A stretch of 64,000 nucleotides of DNA. It comes from Paenibacillus yonginensis (GTDB taxonomy: Bacteria; Bacillota; Bacilli; Paenibacillales; Paenibacillaceae). The DNA is taken from assembly GCF_001685395.1 (NCBI RefSeq), contig NZ_CP014167.1, positions 1,493,501 through 1,557,500 of the forward strand, written 5' to 3'. The first letter of the stretch is position 1, and the number at the start of each line of letters is the position of its first letter. The notes under the pieces are model-generated. The model was given only the letters and a program-made list of their open reading frames with translations. It did no database searches and was not told where the DNA came from. Made by a program: the position numbers and the translations under genes. Shown piece by piece: positions 35,736 to 48,583 of the stretch.

Positions 35736-38516
35736 TTGAAAAAGATGATTAGCGCCTTGATGGCTGCTATCCTTACCACAGCGGTTGTCACACCGTTCCA
35801 CTCACAGGCCGCATCCCCGATTAAAATTATAATTGACGGCAAAGAGCTGGTGACCGATCAGGCACCGCTGATTACTGGAGGCCGTACGTTTGTGCCGCTG
35901 AGAGGGATCTTTGAGGCGTTGGATGCGAGTGTTCTCTGGAACAACTCCACCAAAACGGTCACGGCTTATAAAGATGGAACTACAGTTGTGCTGAAGCTCG
36001 GCGCAAATAAAGCAACGATTAACAGCCAGACCGTATATCTGGATGCGCCCGCAGTCAGCAAGAATGGACGGACTTTGGTTCCGCTGCGTTTCGTCAGCGA
36101 ATCCTTGGGACAAAACGTGGAATGGCAACCTGCAAGCAGCCGGGTGGTCATCAGCACTGCAAACGGCGGAAATCCGACCCAGAACGATGTGGGCAGCGCG
36201 CCTTATGTGGGTGTACGTACCTCCGGTCAGACAGGCACGGGCTCCGATGTCACAGTAAGCTTTGCCCGGCCGGCCAATCCGGCGAACATTTCCGGGTATC
36301 GGATTTTTATCGTCAAGGAAGCAAACGCTTCAAGCTTTACCTATGAGAAGGCCTTAACGGTCAACGCTTCCAATTACACACTCGTAGCGGCCGTTAATTC
36401 CGACCCGTCCGTCAATCTTACGGCACAGACCCGGGACGCGGACGGTAATACACTTGTGGCAGGAGCATCTTATCGGGCGTTTGTTCTGAGTGTGGGAAGA
36501 ACGGGCGGTTACGCGTTATCAGCATCTTCATCAGCCTTTACCTTGTCAGGCTTGTCTGTAGCGGCTGTTTCCAACCTTGCGCTTCGCGATGCCGGAGACT
36601 ACGGCGATGGACGGGATTTATCGGTCAGCTTCACCAGACCGGGCAATGATGCGAATATTTCGGGTTACCGGGTTTTTATTGTGAAGACTTCAAACGCATC
36701 GTCTTTCAGCTTATCAGCAGCGAATGCCACTTCCAGCAGCTACTACACAGCAGTCGGCAAATCCGGCAGCAGCACGCTGAATGTGACCCTGAACGCCGGA
36801 AGCCGGGACACTTCGGGTGATCTGATCCGAAATGGAGTATCCTATACGGCTTTTGTGCTTTCGGTAAGCAATCAATCCCTTTATGCCAATAAGCTCTCAA
36901 GTCCTTCAGCCGCGCTGACGTTAAATACCGTGAACACGGCTCCGGTGGTCAATTGGCTGAATGACGTATCCGATTATGGAGACGGACGCGATCTTCAGAT
37001 CAACTTCACGAGGTCGGCAGACGAATCGAAGGTCGCCTATTACCGGATCTTTGTCGTCAAATCCGGAAATGCAGGCAGCTTCAGCTTGAATTCTGCGAAT
37101 TCGGTGTCCTCCGGCCGTTATTATGATGTTGGCAAAACCGGCAATTCTTCGATCAGCACGATTCTGCCGTCGAATATGAAAGACGTGCAGGGCTCAGCGG
37201 TCACTACAGGCGTCTCCTACCGGGTCTTTGTGATGGCTGTATCCAATAATCCGTCGCTGTATCCGAATCTGCTGTCCGCTCCGTCCAGCCTTTTGACGTT
37301 AAACAACAACGCAATAACGGCGGTAAGCAACCTGCAGGTAGCGGATACAGCCGATTACGGGGATGGACGTGATCTCCGGGTGTCCTTCAACAGAGCCGCT
37401 AATGAGAGCGGCGTATCCGGATACCGGGTGTTCGTAGTGAAAGCAGGAGATGCCGGCAGCTTTAATGTCAATCTGGCCGGCAGCTTGTCCAGCTCTTACT
37501 ACACGAGCGTATCCAAGACAGGAGGAAATCTGAGTCTTAACTTGAACAGCTATACACGTTCTGTTGACGGCGCTGCGGTTACCAAAGGCCAAAGCTACCG
37601 GGTTTATGTACTTACGATGGGGATCGGCGGCAACAACGTCTTGTCTTCGCCTTCTGCTTCCATCACGTTAACGGATAATCTGACGATTGGCGCGGCAAGC
37701 CATCTTCAAGTTTCGGACAGAGGGGACGCGGGCAATGCCAGCGACCTGAATGTCAGCTTTAACCGAGCCGCAAATGAAACGAATATCAGCAGCTACCGGA
37801 TTATGGTTGTCAAAGCTTCGGAAGCGTCCAGCTTTACGCTGGCTAAGGCTAATAAAGTTACAAGCTCTTATTATAAACAGGTTAGTCCGGTGGGCAGGGA
37901 CATCAGTATCAATCTGGACAACGGGCAGAGAACCGTGAATGGAGACATCATCCAGAATGGAACGTCTTACCAGGTCTTTGTCCTGTCCGTTGGCGGGTCC
38001 GGTTACAGCGGAAGCAATGCTTTGTCCGCCGCCTCCCCCGCCATCACCTTGACCAACAACCTGACTCTTCTTCCGGCGACTGAAGTAACGGCTGCTGTAA
38101 ATGCTGATAATCCCGACAGACTTGACGTCAGCTTTAAGAAATCCGAGACGGAGAATCTGATTGCGGAATACCGGATTCTCGTGGTGCCTGCCGAGCGGGG
38201 AACCTTTACGCAAAGCGAAGCCAGCGCGGTAGAAAAACGGGGTTATTTGAGCACCGGGAAGGATGGGGATACGGTTCGCGGTACAGCAACGGTTGATATT
38301 ACCGGGGCTGACCTGCAGGCAGGTGCTGGCTACAGGGTTTATGTACTGGCGGTATCCAACGGCTCAACCCATGCGCCGGATGTCCTGTCCGCGCCGTCCG
38401 AGCCTGTAACCCTGCCTGCGGCAACGACAGCTGATCCTTCAACTGCTCAGGGGCAAGAGCAATCCCCTGCTACCAGCGGCTCAGTGCCTGCTGCTCCTGC
38501 GGATAACACCCTGTAA
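35736..38516 (+). CDS. Secreted protein with copper-amine-oxidase-N domain and six Fn3-like repeats
   Basis: The 926-residue protein has a signal peptide (KKMISALMAAILTTAVVTPF, cleavage after SQA). The copper amine oxidase N-terminal-like domain follows (about residues 27-140: RTFVPLRGIFEALDASVLWN and RTLVPLRFVSESLGQNVEW), a domain common on Paenibacillus surface proteins. Then come six tandem repeats of about 124 residues with DYGDGRDL, SGYRVFVVK and SYRVFVLSV-type strands, probably Fn3-like beta sandwiches. The tail is rich in Ala, Pro and Ser. No catalytic domain is seen. A cell-wall or adhesion role is inferred. TTG 35736 follows AGGAGGG. Confidence 0.8.
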   Translation: MKKMISALMAAILTTAVVTPFHSQAASPIKIIIDGKELVTDQAPLITGGRTFVPLRGIFEALDASVLWNNSTKTVTAYKDGTTVVLKLGANKATINSQTVYLDAPAVSKNGRTLVPLRFVSESLGQNVEWQPASSRVVISTANGGNPTQNDVGSAPYVGVRTSGQTGTGSDVTVSFARPANPANISGYRIFIVKEANASSFTYEKALTVNASNYTLVAAVNSDPSVNLTAQTRDADGNTLVAGASYRAFVLSVGRTGGYALSASSSAFTLSGLSVAAVSNLALRDAGDYGDGRDLSVSFTRPGNDANISGYRVFIVKTSNASSFSLSAANATSSSYYTAVGKSGSSTLNVTLNAGSRDTSGDLIRNGVSYTAFVLSVSNQSLYANKLSSPSAALTLNTVNTAPVVNWLNDVSDYGDGRDLQINFTRSADESKVAYYRIFVVKSGNAGSFSLNSANSVSSGRYYDVGKTGNSSISTILPSNMKDVQGSAVTTGVSYRVFVMAVSNNPSLYPNLLSAPSSLLTLNNNAITAVSNLQVADTADYGDGRDLRVSFNRAANESGVSGYRVFVVKAGDAGSFNVNLAGSLSSSYYTSVSKTGGNLSLNLNSYTRSVDGAAVTKGQSYRVYVLTMGIGGNNVLSSPSASITLTDNLTIGAASHLQVSDRGDAGNASDLNVSFNRAANETNISSYRIMVVKASEASSFTLAKANKVTSSYYKQVSPVGRDISINLDNGQRTVNGDIIQNGTSYQVFVLSVGGSGYSGSNALSAASPAITLTNNLTLLPATEVTAAVNADNPDRLDVSFKKSETENLIAEYRILVVPAERGTFTQSEASAVEKRGYLSTGKDGDTVRGTATVDITGADLQAGAGYRVYVLAVSNGSTHAPDVLSAPSEPVTLPAATTADPSTAQGQEQSPATSGSVPAAPADNTL

Positions 38517-38639
38517 GCAGAAGGAGAAGAGGGGCCCGCAAGGGCTTCAAATTTGGAATACTAAAAATTTTTTCACATCATATGTTAATTAGGGCTGGAT
38601 TAATTGCCTGGTTCCTGCTATTATAATGGAAATATTTAA

Positions 38640-38930
38640 ATGCTTGGATGAGGAGCAGTACCCGCCTGTCCGGTTGCCAGAAAGCTGCTGGTCGATGCGA
38701 AGCAGTAGAAGGATATCGGGGAACTCGCCTTGGAGCAGCCGTTTCGAAACCTGAACTTACTGTTCTGGAAGTAGCTACGGACGGATCGCCCGCCGTTATG
38801 ATGGGGTTGGATAAGGAGTAAGGCTCTTTATCCGCTGAGCGTATGAACAACTGTTCATAAACTGGAGTGGTACCGCGTAAGACATGGTCTTTCGTCTCTA
38901 TTGGAATTATAGAGATGAAAGGCCTTTTTT
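38640..38930 (+). promoter_or_regulatory. T-box riboswitch, leucine type, upstream of leuA
   Basis: The conserved T-box AGTGGTACCGCG is at 38866-38877. Its TGGT bulge would pair with an ACCA tRNA end (discriminator A). In stem I, GAACTCGCC holds a probable specifier CTC (Leu) at 38724-38726. The terminator has GGTCTTTCGTCTCTAT (38886-38901) against ATAGAGATGAAAGGCC (38909-38924) and a T run. Uncharged leucine tRNA should stabilise the antiterminator and switch on leuA. The remaining part of 38517-38639 shows no gene. Confidence 0.9.
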
Positions 38931-38960
38931 ATTATAAACAGCAAATGGGAGGGGTTAAGC

Positions 38961-40616
38961 ATGATGGACTACAACAAGTATAAACGCGGATATTTTATGC
39001 CGCCGGTAATCACGTATGACTGGGTGAAAAAGGATTATATCGATAAAGCGCCACTTTGGTGCAGCGTCGATCTCCGGGACGGCAACCAAGCACTGGTGAA
39101 ACCGATGAATCTCCAAGAGAAGCTGGATATGTTCCGCATGCTGGTGAAGATTGGGTTTAAGGAAATCGAGGTCGCCTTTCCGGCTGCTTCCGATACCGAA
39201 TTCCAGTTCCTCCGTACGATTATCGAAGAGAAGATGATTCCTGAGGATGTGACGATCCAGGTCCTCACGCAGTCCAGGGAACATATTATCCGCAGAACCT
39301 TTCAGGCGCTGGAAGGCGTGCCGCAAGCTATCGTACACCTTTATAATTCCACCTCGGTTGCGCAGCGTCAGCAGGTGTTCCAGAAGAGTAAAGAAGAGAT
39401 CAAGCAGCTGGCGGTAGACGGAGCGATCCTGGTGAAGGAGCTGGCGGCATCAACGCCGGGGAACTTCCGATTCCAGTACAGCCCGGAGAGCTTCCCGGGT
39501 ACAGAAGTGGACTATGCTCTGGAAGTATGCAACAGCGTGCTTGAGGTCTGGCAGCCGGACAGCGCCCATAAAGCGATCATCAACATTCCAACAACGGTAG
39601 AAATCGCTATGCCGCATGTTTTTGCCAGCCAGATCGAATATATCCATAAAAATCTTGCTTATCGCGACGGGGTTATTTTGTCCGTGCACCCGCATAATGA
39701 CAGAGGCAGCGGTGTGACCGATGCGGAATATGCTGTGCTGGCCGGAGCGGACCGGGTAGAAGGCACTTTGTTTGGCAATGGAGAAAGAACCGGCAACGTT
39801 GACATCATCACACTGGCAATGAATCTGTATTCTCACGGCGTAAACCCGGAGCTGGATTTCAGCAATATGATGGAGATTATTGAAGGTTATGAACGCCTGA
39901 CCAACATGAAAGTCTCCGAGCGTCACCCTTATGCGGGTCAGCTTGTCTTTACGGCTTTCTCCGGTTCTCATCAGGATGCGATCGCCAAAGGCATGCAGTG
40001 GAGGGAAAAACATAACTCGCCGATTTGGGATGTCCCTTATCTGCCTATCGATCCTAAAGATGTAGGCCGGAACTACGAGACGGACGTAATCCGCGTGAAC
40101 AGCCAATCCGGCAAAGGCGGCGTAGGTTATATGCTGCAGCAAAGCTACGGCGTGCAGCTTCCGACCGGCATGAAAGAGGAAATGGGTTATCTGGCCAAAG
40201 GTGCCTCCGACCAGGGTGAAAAAGAGCTGACCGCTGAGGAAATCTACAGCCTCTTTAAAGCCGAATACGTCGATAATACGCAGAAATTTGATTTGCTCGA
40301 CTGCCATTTCAACAAGCAGGAAGGATCGATTGTAGCTACACTTGAGATTATCCGCGGCGGCAAACGGGATAAAATCAACGCTTTGGGCAACGGACATCTG
40401 GATTCCGTAAGCAATGCTTTTAAAGCTTATCTGGGCCTGAATTATGATCTGTCCTTCTATGAAGAACATTCACTTGGCCGGGAGTCTTCGGCCCAGGCGA
40501 TCGCTTATGTAGGCCTTACCTCAAACGGCAAAATATATTGGGGAGCCGGTATCCACCCGGATATTATCCAGGCTTCCGTTCATGCGATGCTGGTTGCGCT
40601 TAACCGTATGGCATAG
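38961..40616 (+). CDS. leuA: 2-isopropylmalate synthase
   Basis: The 551-residue enzyme has the HMGL-like TIM barrel with [16 protein letters not shown] (Arg-Asp active site), [37 protein letters not shown] (metal-binding HxH) and the C-terminal regulatory/dimer domain from about residue 420. Length and sequence fit the longer type 2 synthases rather than the 510-residue enzyme of B. subtilis. It condenses acetyl-CoA with 2-oxoisovalerate, the first step to leucine. The T-box immediately upstream supports this. ATG 38961 follows GGGAGGGG. Confidence 0.95.
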   Translation: MMDYNKYKRGYFMPPVITYDWVKKDYIDKAPLWCSVDLRDGNQALVKPMNLQEKLDMFRMLVKIGFKEIEVAFPAASDTEFQFLRTIIEEKMIPEDVTIQVLTQSREHIIRRTFQALEGVPQAIVHLYNSTSVAQRQQVFQKSKEEIKQLAVDGAILVKELAASTPGNFRFQYSPESFPGTEVDYALEVCNSVLEVWQPDSAHKAIINIPTTVEIAMPHVFASQIEYIHKNLAYRDGVILSVHPHNDRGSGVTDAEYAVLAGADRVEGTLFGNGERTGNVDIITLAMNLYSHGVNPELDFSNMMEIIEGYERLTNMKVSERHPYAGQLVFTAFSGSHQDAIAKGMQWREKHNSPIWDVPYLPIDPKDVGRNYETDVIRVNSQSGKGGVGYMLQQSYGVQLPTGMKEEMGYLAKGASDQGEKELTAEEIYSLFKAEYVDNTQKFDLLDCHFNKQEGSIVATLEIIRGGKRDKINALGNGHLDSVSNAFKAYLGLNYDLSFYEEHSLGRESSAQAIAYVGLTSNGKIYWGAGIHPDIIQASVHAMLVALNRMA

Positions 40617-40673
40617 CCGAATGGCGACCTGGAGGAACGAACCGATCAGCCGATACATCTCCCATGAACCTAG

Positions 40674-40702
40674 ACCCGCCAACTGGCGGGTTTTCTTTTT
40701 TT
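40674..40702 (+). terminator. Terminator of leuA
   Basis: Stem ACCCGCC / GGCGGGT with loop AACT, followed by a long T-rich run that abuts the target duplication of the IS1595 element. Confidence 0.85.
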
Positions 40703-40708
40703 TACATT
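40701..40708. repeat. Target site duplication, left
   Basis: TTTACATT directly before the left inverted repeat. The same 8 bases follow the right inverted repeat at 42323-42330. Eight bases is the usual IS1595-family duplication length. Confidence 0.85.
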
Positions 40709-40871
40709 GGCTCTGTTAAAGTTAATTGTTAGTATTACTTATAAAAAATAGAACTTCCTAATTAATGGTAGTTCTATTTTGTAATATTTGCTTATTAAAC
40801 TATCGCACCCGTTAGTTGAACAATTTATGCTTTTTTTTTATTGGTATGAATAGGATATTAAGTTCTTCATA

Positions 40872-41270
40872 TTATTTAGGTAAATTTAGTTGCCACGAAA
40901 CTCCATAACGGTCATTTAGCCAGCCAAATTTCTTACTGAATCCATAATCTCCTATTGGCATAAGTGCTTGTCCACCTTCAATGAGTTTCTGATAAAGATT
41001 GTCAAGTTCTTCTTCAGTATTACAAGTAACAAATATTGAGAATGAAGGTGTGAAGGAGAACTGATGTTTAATATTGCTGTCTATGCACATAAATTCTTGA
41101 CCTTTTAAGGTGAAAGTAGCCTGCATAACAGTTCCTTCATCCCCACTTTCATTTGCACCATATCGAACAATATTTGTAATTGCTGAATCCTCAATCAGAG
41201 ATGTGTAAAAATTCATTGCCTCTTCTGCGTTGCCCTCTTGAAACATTAAAAATGGTGTGACCTTTTCCAT
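40872..41270 (-). CDS. VOC superfamily protein (PhnB-like), passenger in an IS
   Basis: The 132-residue protein starts MEKVTPFLMFQEGNAEEAMNFYTSL and ends FGWLNDRYGVSWQLNL, the pattern of PhnB-type VOC proteins (3-demethylubiquinone-methyltransferase-like). VOC proteins bind metals and act as isomerases, dioxygenases or antibiotic-resistance proteins; this one cannot be assigned. It is intact, with ribosome site AAAGGAG, and lies inside the inverted repeats of the IS1595-like element, downstream of the dead transposase in the same direction. Its low GC differs from the chromosomal genes around it. Confidence 0.85.
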   Translation of the reverse strand: MEKVTPFLMFQEGNAEEAMNFYTSLIEDSAITNIVRYGANESGDEGTVMQATFTLKGQEFMCIDSNIKHQFSFTPSFSIFVTCNTEEELDNLYQKLIEGGQALMPIGDYGFSKKFGWLNDRYGVSWQLNLPK

Positions 41271-41317
41271 TATAAATCTACTCCTTTTAGAATCTATTTT
41301 CTAAATTATAATTCAAC

Positions 41318-42241
41318 CTATATTATAATATCCATTCTTTTACTAACCTGTGCAACTCCATTAAAACGTTGTATCCTTCCTTTAAGCCTCCGGTGATAAT
41401 TGTTAACGTTCTGGATATGGAATAGTCCCTTTGTGCGAACCTTACCATCAGACTTGAATTGATAAATATCCATCCCTTTTTCAGCAGCATATGTTTTAAA
41501 GGCACGCCAAGAATCGGTGCATAATACATTTTCGCTTGAAAGTTTATGTCCGATGGCTTTATCTAACTGTTCTTTTGTTAATCGCCCCATTCCCAACGTC
41601 TGCGAAAAAGTCATCTTTTCACGGTCTCTTGCGACCAATACACATACTTGTTCGCTGCTTATGCCACGTTTCTTAGCAGAACCTCCACGTTTACAAGGTT
41701 TTCTGTCTTTTATCTTTCTTTGCCCTTTTTCTGAGTATAGGAAACAGGTCTCGTCCATTTCAACGATACCTTCAAAATTAGATATTTCCATTTGTTTTAG
41801 TGATGATAAGAGTTTATGCCTCCAGTAAAACAATGTAACGTGAGTAACATTTCCAACTAATTTAGCAGATTTACGCAGAGAATACCCTTCTATCATACAT
41901 TCGATGAATTTAATCCATTGATTGAGATGGCGTGTTCGATATAGAGCAGTATTTATGAGGTCAGTAAATGTCCTTTTAACACGCTTTACAGCGATAACGT
42001 TGCTTTTCTACTTCATCACCATCAACACTCGTTGAGTATGTGCCATACCGAACGATATGTTCTGATTCACAGTCAGGACAATGATAACCGCTCTTATTTT
42101 TGCGTTCAGATATTTCTTGCAGAACAGTTCCTGTCGAAGAAGATGCAGTAAGTGCATCAATTAAATCTCTCGTAGTCGGTGCTTTTCTTCTGGATTTAGT
42201 TTTTGTATGGTTTTAAGAATATCAGTTGCTCTCACGTTCAT
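41318..42241 (-). pseudogene. ISXO2-like (IS1595 family) transposase, frameshifted
   Basis: Starting at ATG 42241, the first frame (MNVRATDILKTIQKLNPEEK) ends near 42160. The next frame gives the zinc-ribbon part (YHCPDCESEHIVRYGTY, RYRCKAC) and stops near 42000. The third gives the DDE region (FEGIVEMDETCFLYSEKG, VLCTDSWRAFKTYA, FHIQNVNNYHRRLKGRI). At least two frameshifts are needed. After QRFNGVA the expected C-terminus is lost. The order and motifs are those of ISXO2-like transposases. Not functional as it stands. Confidence 0.85.
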
Positions 42242-42322
42242 CACCACTTTTATATAGTTAAACCCATTATAGAACATAGGTTCCTGTGAATCAAATTATC
42301 AACAACAGGCTTTAACAGAGCC

Positions 42323-42330
42323 TTTACATT
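42323..42330. repeat. Target site duplication, right
   Basis: TTTACATT, identical to 40701-40708. Confidence 0.85.
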
Positions 42331-42513
42331 AGAAATGCCTACAGTTTCCGTAGAATTGCCTCTCATCCCTAAAAGGCGCTATTCCCTATAATGGGTAGGA
42401 AAGAAGTGGAAAGGAGGAAGGCTATCGAATTATGTAACCGCTAACACAATGTTGAAGAAAACGAGATAGAGGTCGTTATTCATTCCAAAACCCGGTTTTT
42501 GAGGAGGAATATA

Positions 42514-45966
<3,453 letters not shown>

Positions 45967-45974
45967 GATTTGGA

Positions 45975-46010
45975 AAAGAGGGGTCCGACTTGGTCGGGCC
46001 TCTTTTTTTG
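45975..46010 (+). terminator. Terminator of the GH87-like gene
   Basis: Stem AAAGAGG-GGTCCGAC / GTCGGGCCTCTTT with a short loop, then seven T. Confidence 0.85.
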
Positions 46011-46128
46011 AACTTTTATTCTCTGGGCACAAATGAGATACTGGTTGGAAGACGGGTTATTAAATCCGCAGGCACTGAAAGACCCTATCATCCGATTCGC
46101 GATTAGGATCTGTTTGGAGGAAATTCAT

Positions 46129-47397
46129 GTGAAACCGATTCAAACTACGAAACAAGCGCTCAGGCGTTTTCTGCTCGAGACGCAGCTTTTGCCGAGCGTG
46201 AGCGTGGAGGCGGATGGCGATCAGGAGGCTCAACCTGCCGCTACGCATCAAAAGGTGTTAGAGGTTCTGCGTCATTTGGAATGTGTGCAAATTGACCCGG
46301 TGGCCGCTGTCAAACCCAATCAGCATTTGGTGCTTGCCGCCCGGATTCCCGGCTATCAGCCGTCCTTATTAAACGAGCTTCTGCGGGATAGAGCCGTGTT
46401 CGAATATTTTGCAAATGCAGCGTGCGTGATCCCGATGGAGGATTATCCGGTCTTTGAACCGGTTCGCAGGCGCATTTTCAGTCAGCTTGACAGCCGGCTC
46501 GAGGAGATCCGGCCGGTTGCGGACGAGGTTTTGAGCAAGCTGGAGCAGGAAGGCCCGCTTCCTGCCAAAGCTTTTCAATCCGATCAGAAGGTCCAGGGTT
46601 ATTGGGATAATACGGCCAAAACCAAAGCGAGTTCCCACGCGATCAACCTGCTGATGGACATGGCGGAAATTCAGATCGTCGGCCGTGAAGGCAACCAGCG
46701 CCTCTTTGATTTAACCCGCCGGAGCATTCCCGGCAAATGGCTGGGGCTTGCGGATACGATTACGGAGGCTGAAGCGCTTGAGGGCATGCTGCAAAAATAT
46801 TTCCGGGCTTACCGGGTTTTCGAACCCTCGGATCCCCGTTTGGGATGGCAGCGCCTCACGGCGAAAGACCGCCGGGAGACGTTAGCCAGAAGGAAGGCAG
46901 AAGGCGAACTTGTTCAGCTGGAGGTGGAGGGCGTCAAAAGCGGTTACTACATCCTAGCCGCTGATCTAAACCGTCTGCTGTTTCATCAGGCGGCAGAAGA
47001 GCGAGAGGATTCGCATGGGTTTCCCGCTCCCGTCCGGTTCCTTCCGCCGCTGGATAATTTGTTATGGAGCCGGAAACGTTTGGAGGACTTGTTCGACTTC
47101 GAATACCGCTGGGAGATTTATACGCCGGCCGTCAAACGGAAATACGGCTACTACGCCATGCCGATTTTGGCCGGCGACCGGCTGATCGGCCGGATGGATC
47201 CGCGGCTTGACACCAAAAAACAGCATTTAACCGTTCGGCTGCTGCAGATCGATCCTGGAATTGACTATACATCCGAACTCCGGCAAAGCGTGGAGCAGGA
47301 GCTTGAACGTTTTGCCAAAGTCCACGGGGCTCTTACGCTCACGGTTCAAAACGTGCAGATCGGCGAACAAGCCGCCATCGAATCAAACGAAGATTGA
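46129..47397 (+). CDS. YcaQ-like winged-helix DNA glycosylase family protein
   Basis: The roughly 422-residue protein matches the HTH_42/YcaQ family: LRHLECVQIDPVAAVKPNQHLVLAARIPGY near the start, FEYFANAACVIPMEDYP, and RFLPPLDNLLWSRKRLEDLFDFEYRWEIYTPAVKRKYGYYAMPIL at the end. E. coli YcaQ unhooks DNA interstrand crosslinks. GTG 46129 follows TTGGAGG and is preferred to ATG 46033, which has no ribosome site and lies near the preceding terminator. It is a single gene. Confidence 0.85.
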   Translation: MKPIQTTKQALRRFLLETQLLPSVSVEADGDQEAQPAATHQKVLEVLRHLECVQIDPVAAVKPNQHLVLAARIPGYQPSLLNELLRDRAVFEYFANAACVIPMEDYPVFEPVRRRIFSQLDSRLEEIRPVADEVLSKLEQEGPLPAKAFQSDQKVQGYWDNTAKTKASSHAINLLMDMAEIQIVGREGNQRLFDLTRRSIPGKWLGLADTITEAEALEGMLQKYFRAYRVFEPSDPRLGWQRLTAKDRRETLARRKAEGELVQLEVEGVKSGYYILAADLNRLLFHQAAEEREDSHGFPAPVRFLPPLDNLLWSRKRLEDLFDFEYRWEIYTPAVKRKYGYYAMPILAGDRLIGRMDPRLDTKKQHLTVRLLQIDPGIDYTSELRQSVEQELERFAKVHGALTLTVQNVQIGEQAAIESNED

Positions 47398-47544
47398 CAG
47401 CGTTTTCGAATATTGAATATGATGAGGGTGCCGGAAAATGGAGGAGGAACCGAGGTACATATTCATTACCGGGGCTAACCCGGGGCGGGGGAAGAAATGC
47501 TGATTGAATCCAAGCTATAGGCAGCTGAAAGGAGCGTTATCCGA

Positions 47545-48441
47545 ATGAATAAAATCGACGAACCCAATATCGACGAACCTAATAAACCTGAGGACCGGGG
47601 CGTCACCAGCATACTGGAGACGATCGACGTACAGACCGGAGAAAGGGGGGTGCTGGCCGAGTTCGAGGAACTGATCGAAGCGCCGAACTGGACCCGGGAT
47701 GGGCGGACGCTTATCTATAACAGCGGCGGATCGCTGTTTAAATTTGATTTGGAAACAAGGGAGAGCACCCGGATGAACTCCGGTTTTGCAAACCGCTGCA
47801 ACAACGATCATGTCCTGTCGCCGGATAACCGGCGGGTAGCGGTCAGTCATCACACCAAGGAGGACGGCAAGTCCAGAATTTATATTTTCCCGATGGTCGG
47901 CGGAAAGCCGGAGCTGATCACGGCAATGGCGCCAAGTTATTTGCACGGCTGGTCGCCGGATGGCAGCACGCTTGCTTACTGCGCGGAACGCGGCGGCGTG
48001 TTTAATATCTATACGATCCCGGCCGAAGGCGGAGTGGAGACTCAGCTGACGCATACGCCAGGTCTTGACGACGGGCCGGAATATTCGCCGGACGGCGCGC
48101 ATATTTGGTTTAATTCCACGCGGACCGGGCTGATGCAGGTTTGGCGGATGAACCCGGACGGCAGCGAACAAACGCAGGTGATGGAGGAAGACAGCAACAA
48201 TTGGTTCCCACATGTTTCGCCTGACGGTACCAAAGTGGTTTATATCGCTTACCGCAAAGGGGATGTCGACCCGGCGGATCATCCGCCGAACAAACAGGTC
48301 CAGCTTCGGATGATGGACTATGACGGCGGGAACATCCGCGTTTTGGCCGACCTGTTTGGAGGACAAGGGACAATCAATGTCAACTCGTGGTCCCCGGAAA
48401 GCCGGCAGATTGCTTTTGTCAGCTACCGATTGAGGGGATAA
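47545..48441 (+). CDS. TolB-like beta-propeller protein
   Basis: The 298-residue protein has repeated PD40/WD-like blades: APNWTRDGRTLIYNSGG, HGWSPDGSTLAYCAERGGVFNIY, GPEYSPDGAHIWFNSTRTGLMQVW, FPHVSPDGTKVVYIAY. No signal peptide is present, so it is cytoplasmic, unlike TolB of proteobacteria. Such proteins are often of unknown function near glycan enzymes. ATG 47545 follows GAAAGGAG. It is convergent with ggt. Confidence 0.85.
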   Translation: MNKIDEPNIDEPNKPEDRGVTSILETIDVQTGERGVLAEFEELIEAPNWTRDGRTLIYNSGGSLFKFDLETRESTRMNSGFANRCNNDHVLSPDNRRVAVSHHTKEDGKSRIYIFPMVGGKPELITAMAPSYLHGWSPDGSTLAYCAERGGVFNIYTIPAEGGVETQLTHTPGLDDGPEYSPDGAHIWFNSTRTGLMQVWRMNPDGSEQTQVMEEDSNNWFPHVSPDGTKVVYIAYRKGDVDPADHPPNKQVQLRMMDYDGGNIRVLADLFGGQGTINVNSWSPESRQIAFVSYRLRG

Positions 48442-48510
48442 GCCGCAAATTCATGTGTTTGATCTGTTTCGTTTCGGCTAAATGGGCTCATGGAAGGCCC
48501 GGAAAAAAGA

Positions 48511-48551
48511 AAACCATCTTCCGTCCCTTTCGGGCGGAGGATGGTTTTTCA
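48511..48551. terminator. Bidirectional terminator between the TolB-like gene and ggt
   Basis: AAACCATCTTCCGTCC pairs with GGGCGGAGGATGGTTT (two G-T pairs). A-rich and T-rich tails lie on both sides. Confidence 0.8.
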
Positions 48552-48583
48552 CTTTCAGCCCACTGTTCAATCATCGTTCACTG

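Larger units (their letters stand above)
40709..42322 (-). mobile_element. IS1595-family element (1614 bp) carrying a VOC gene
   Basis: The ends are inverted: GGCTCTGTTAAAG at 40709-40721 and CTTTAACAGAGCC at 42310-42322, with weaker symmetry for about 13 more bases. An 8-bp TTTACATT duplication flanks them. Inside, on the minus strand, lie a broken ISXO2-like transposase gene and then a VOC-family gene. The element is AT-richer than its surroundings. IS1595-family elements are known to carry passenger genes at times. It can no longer move by itself. Confidence 0.85.
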
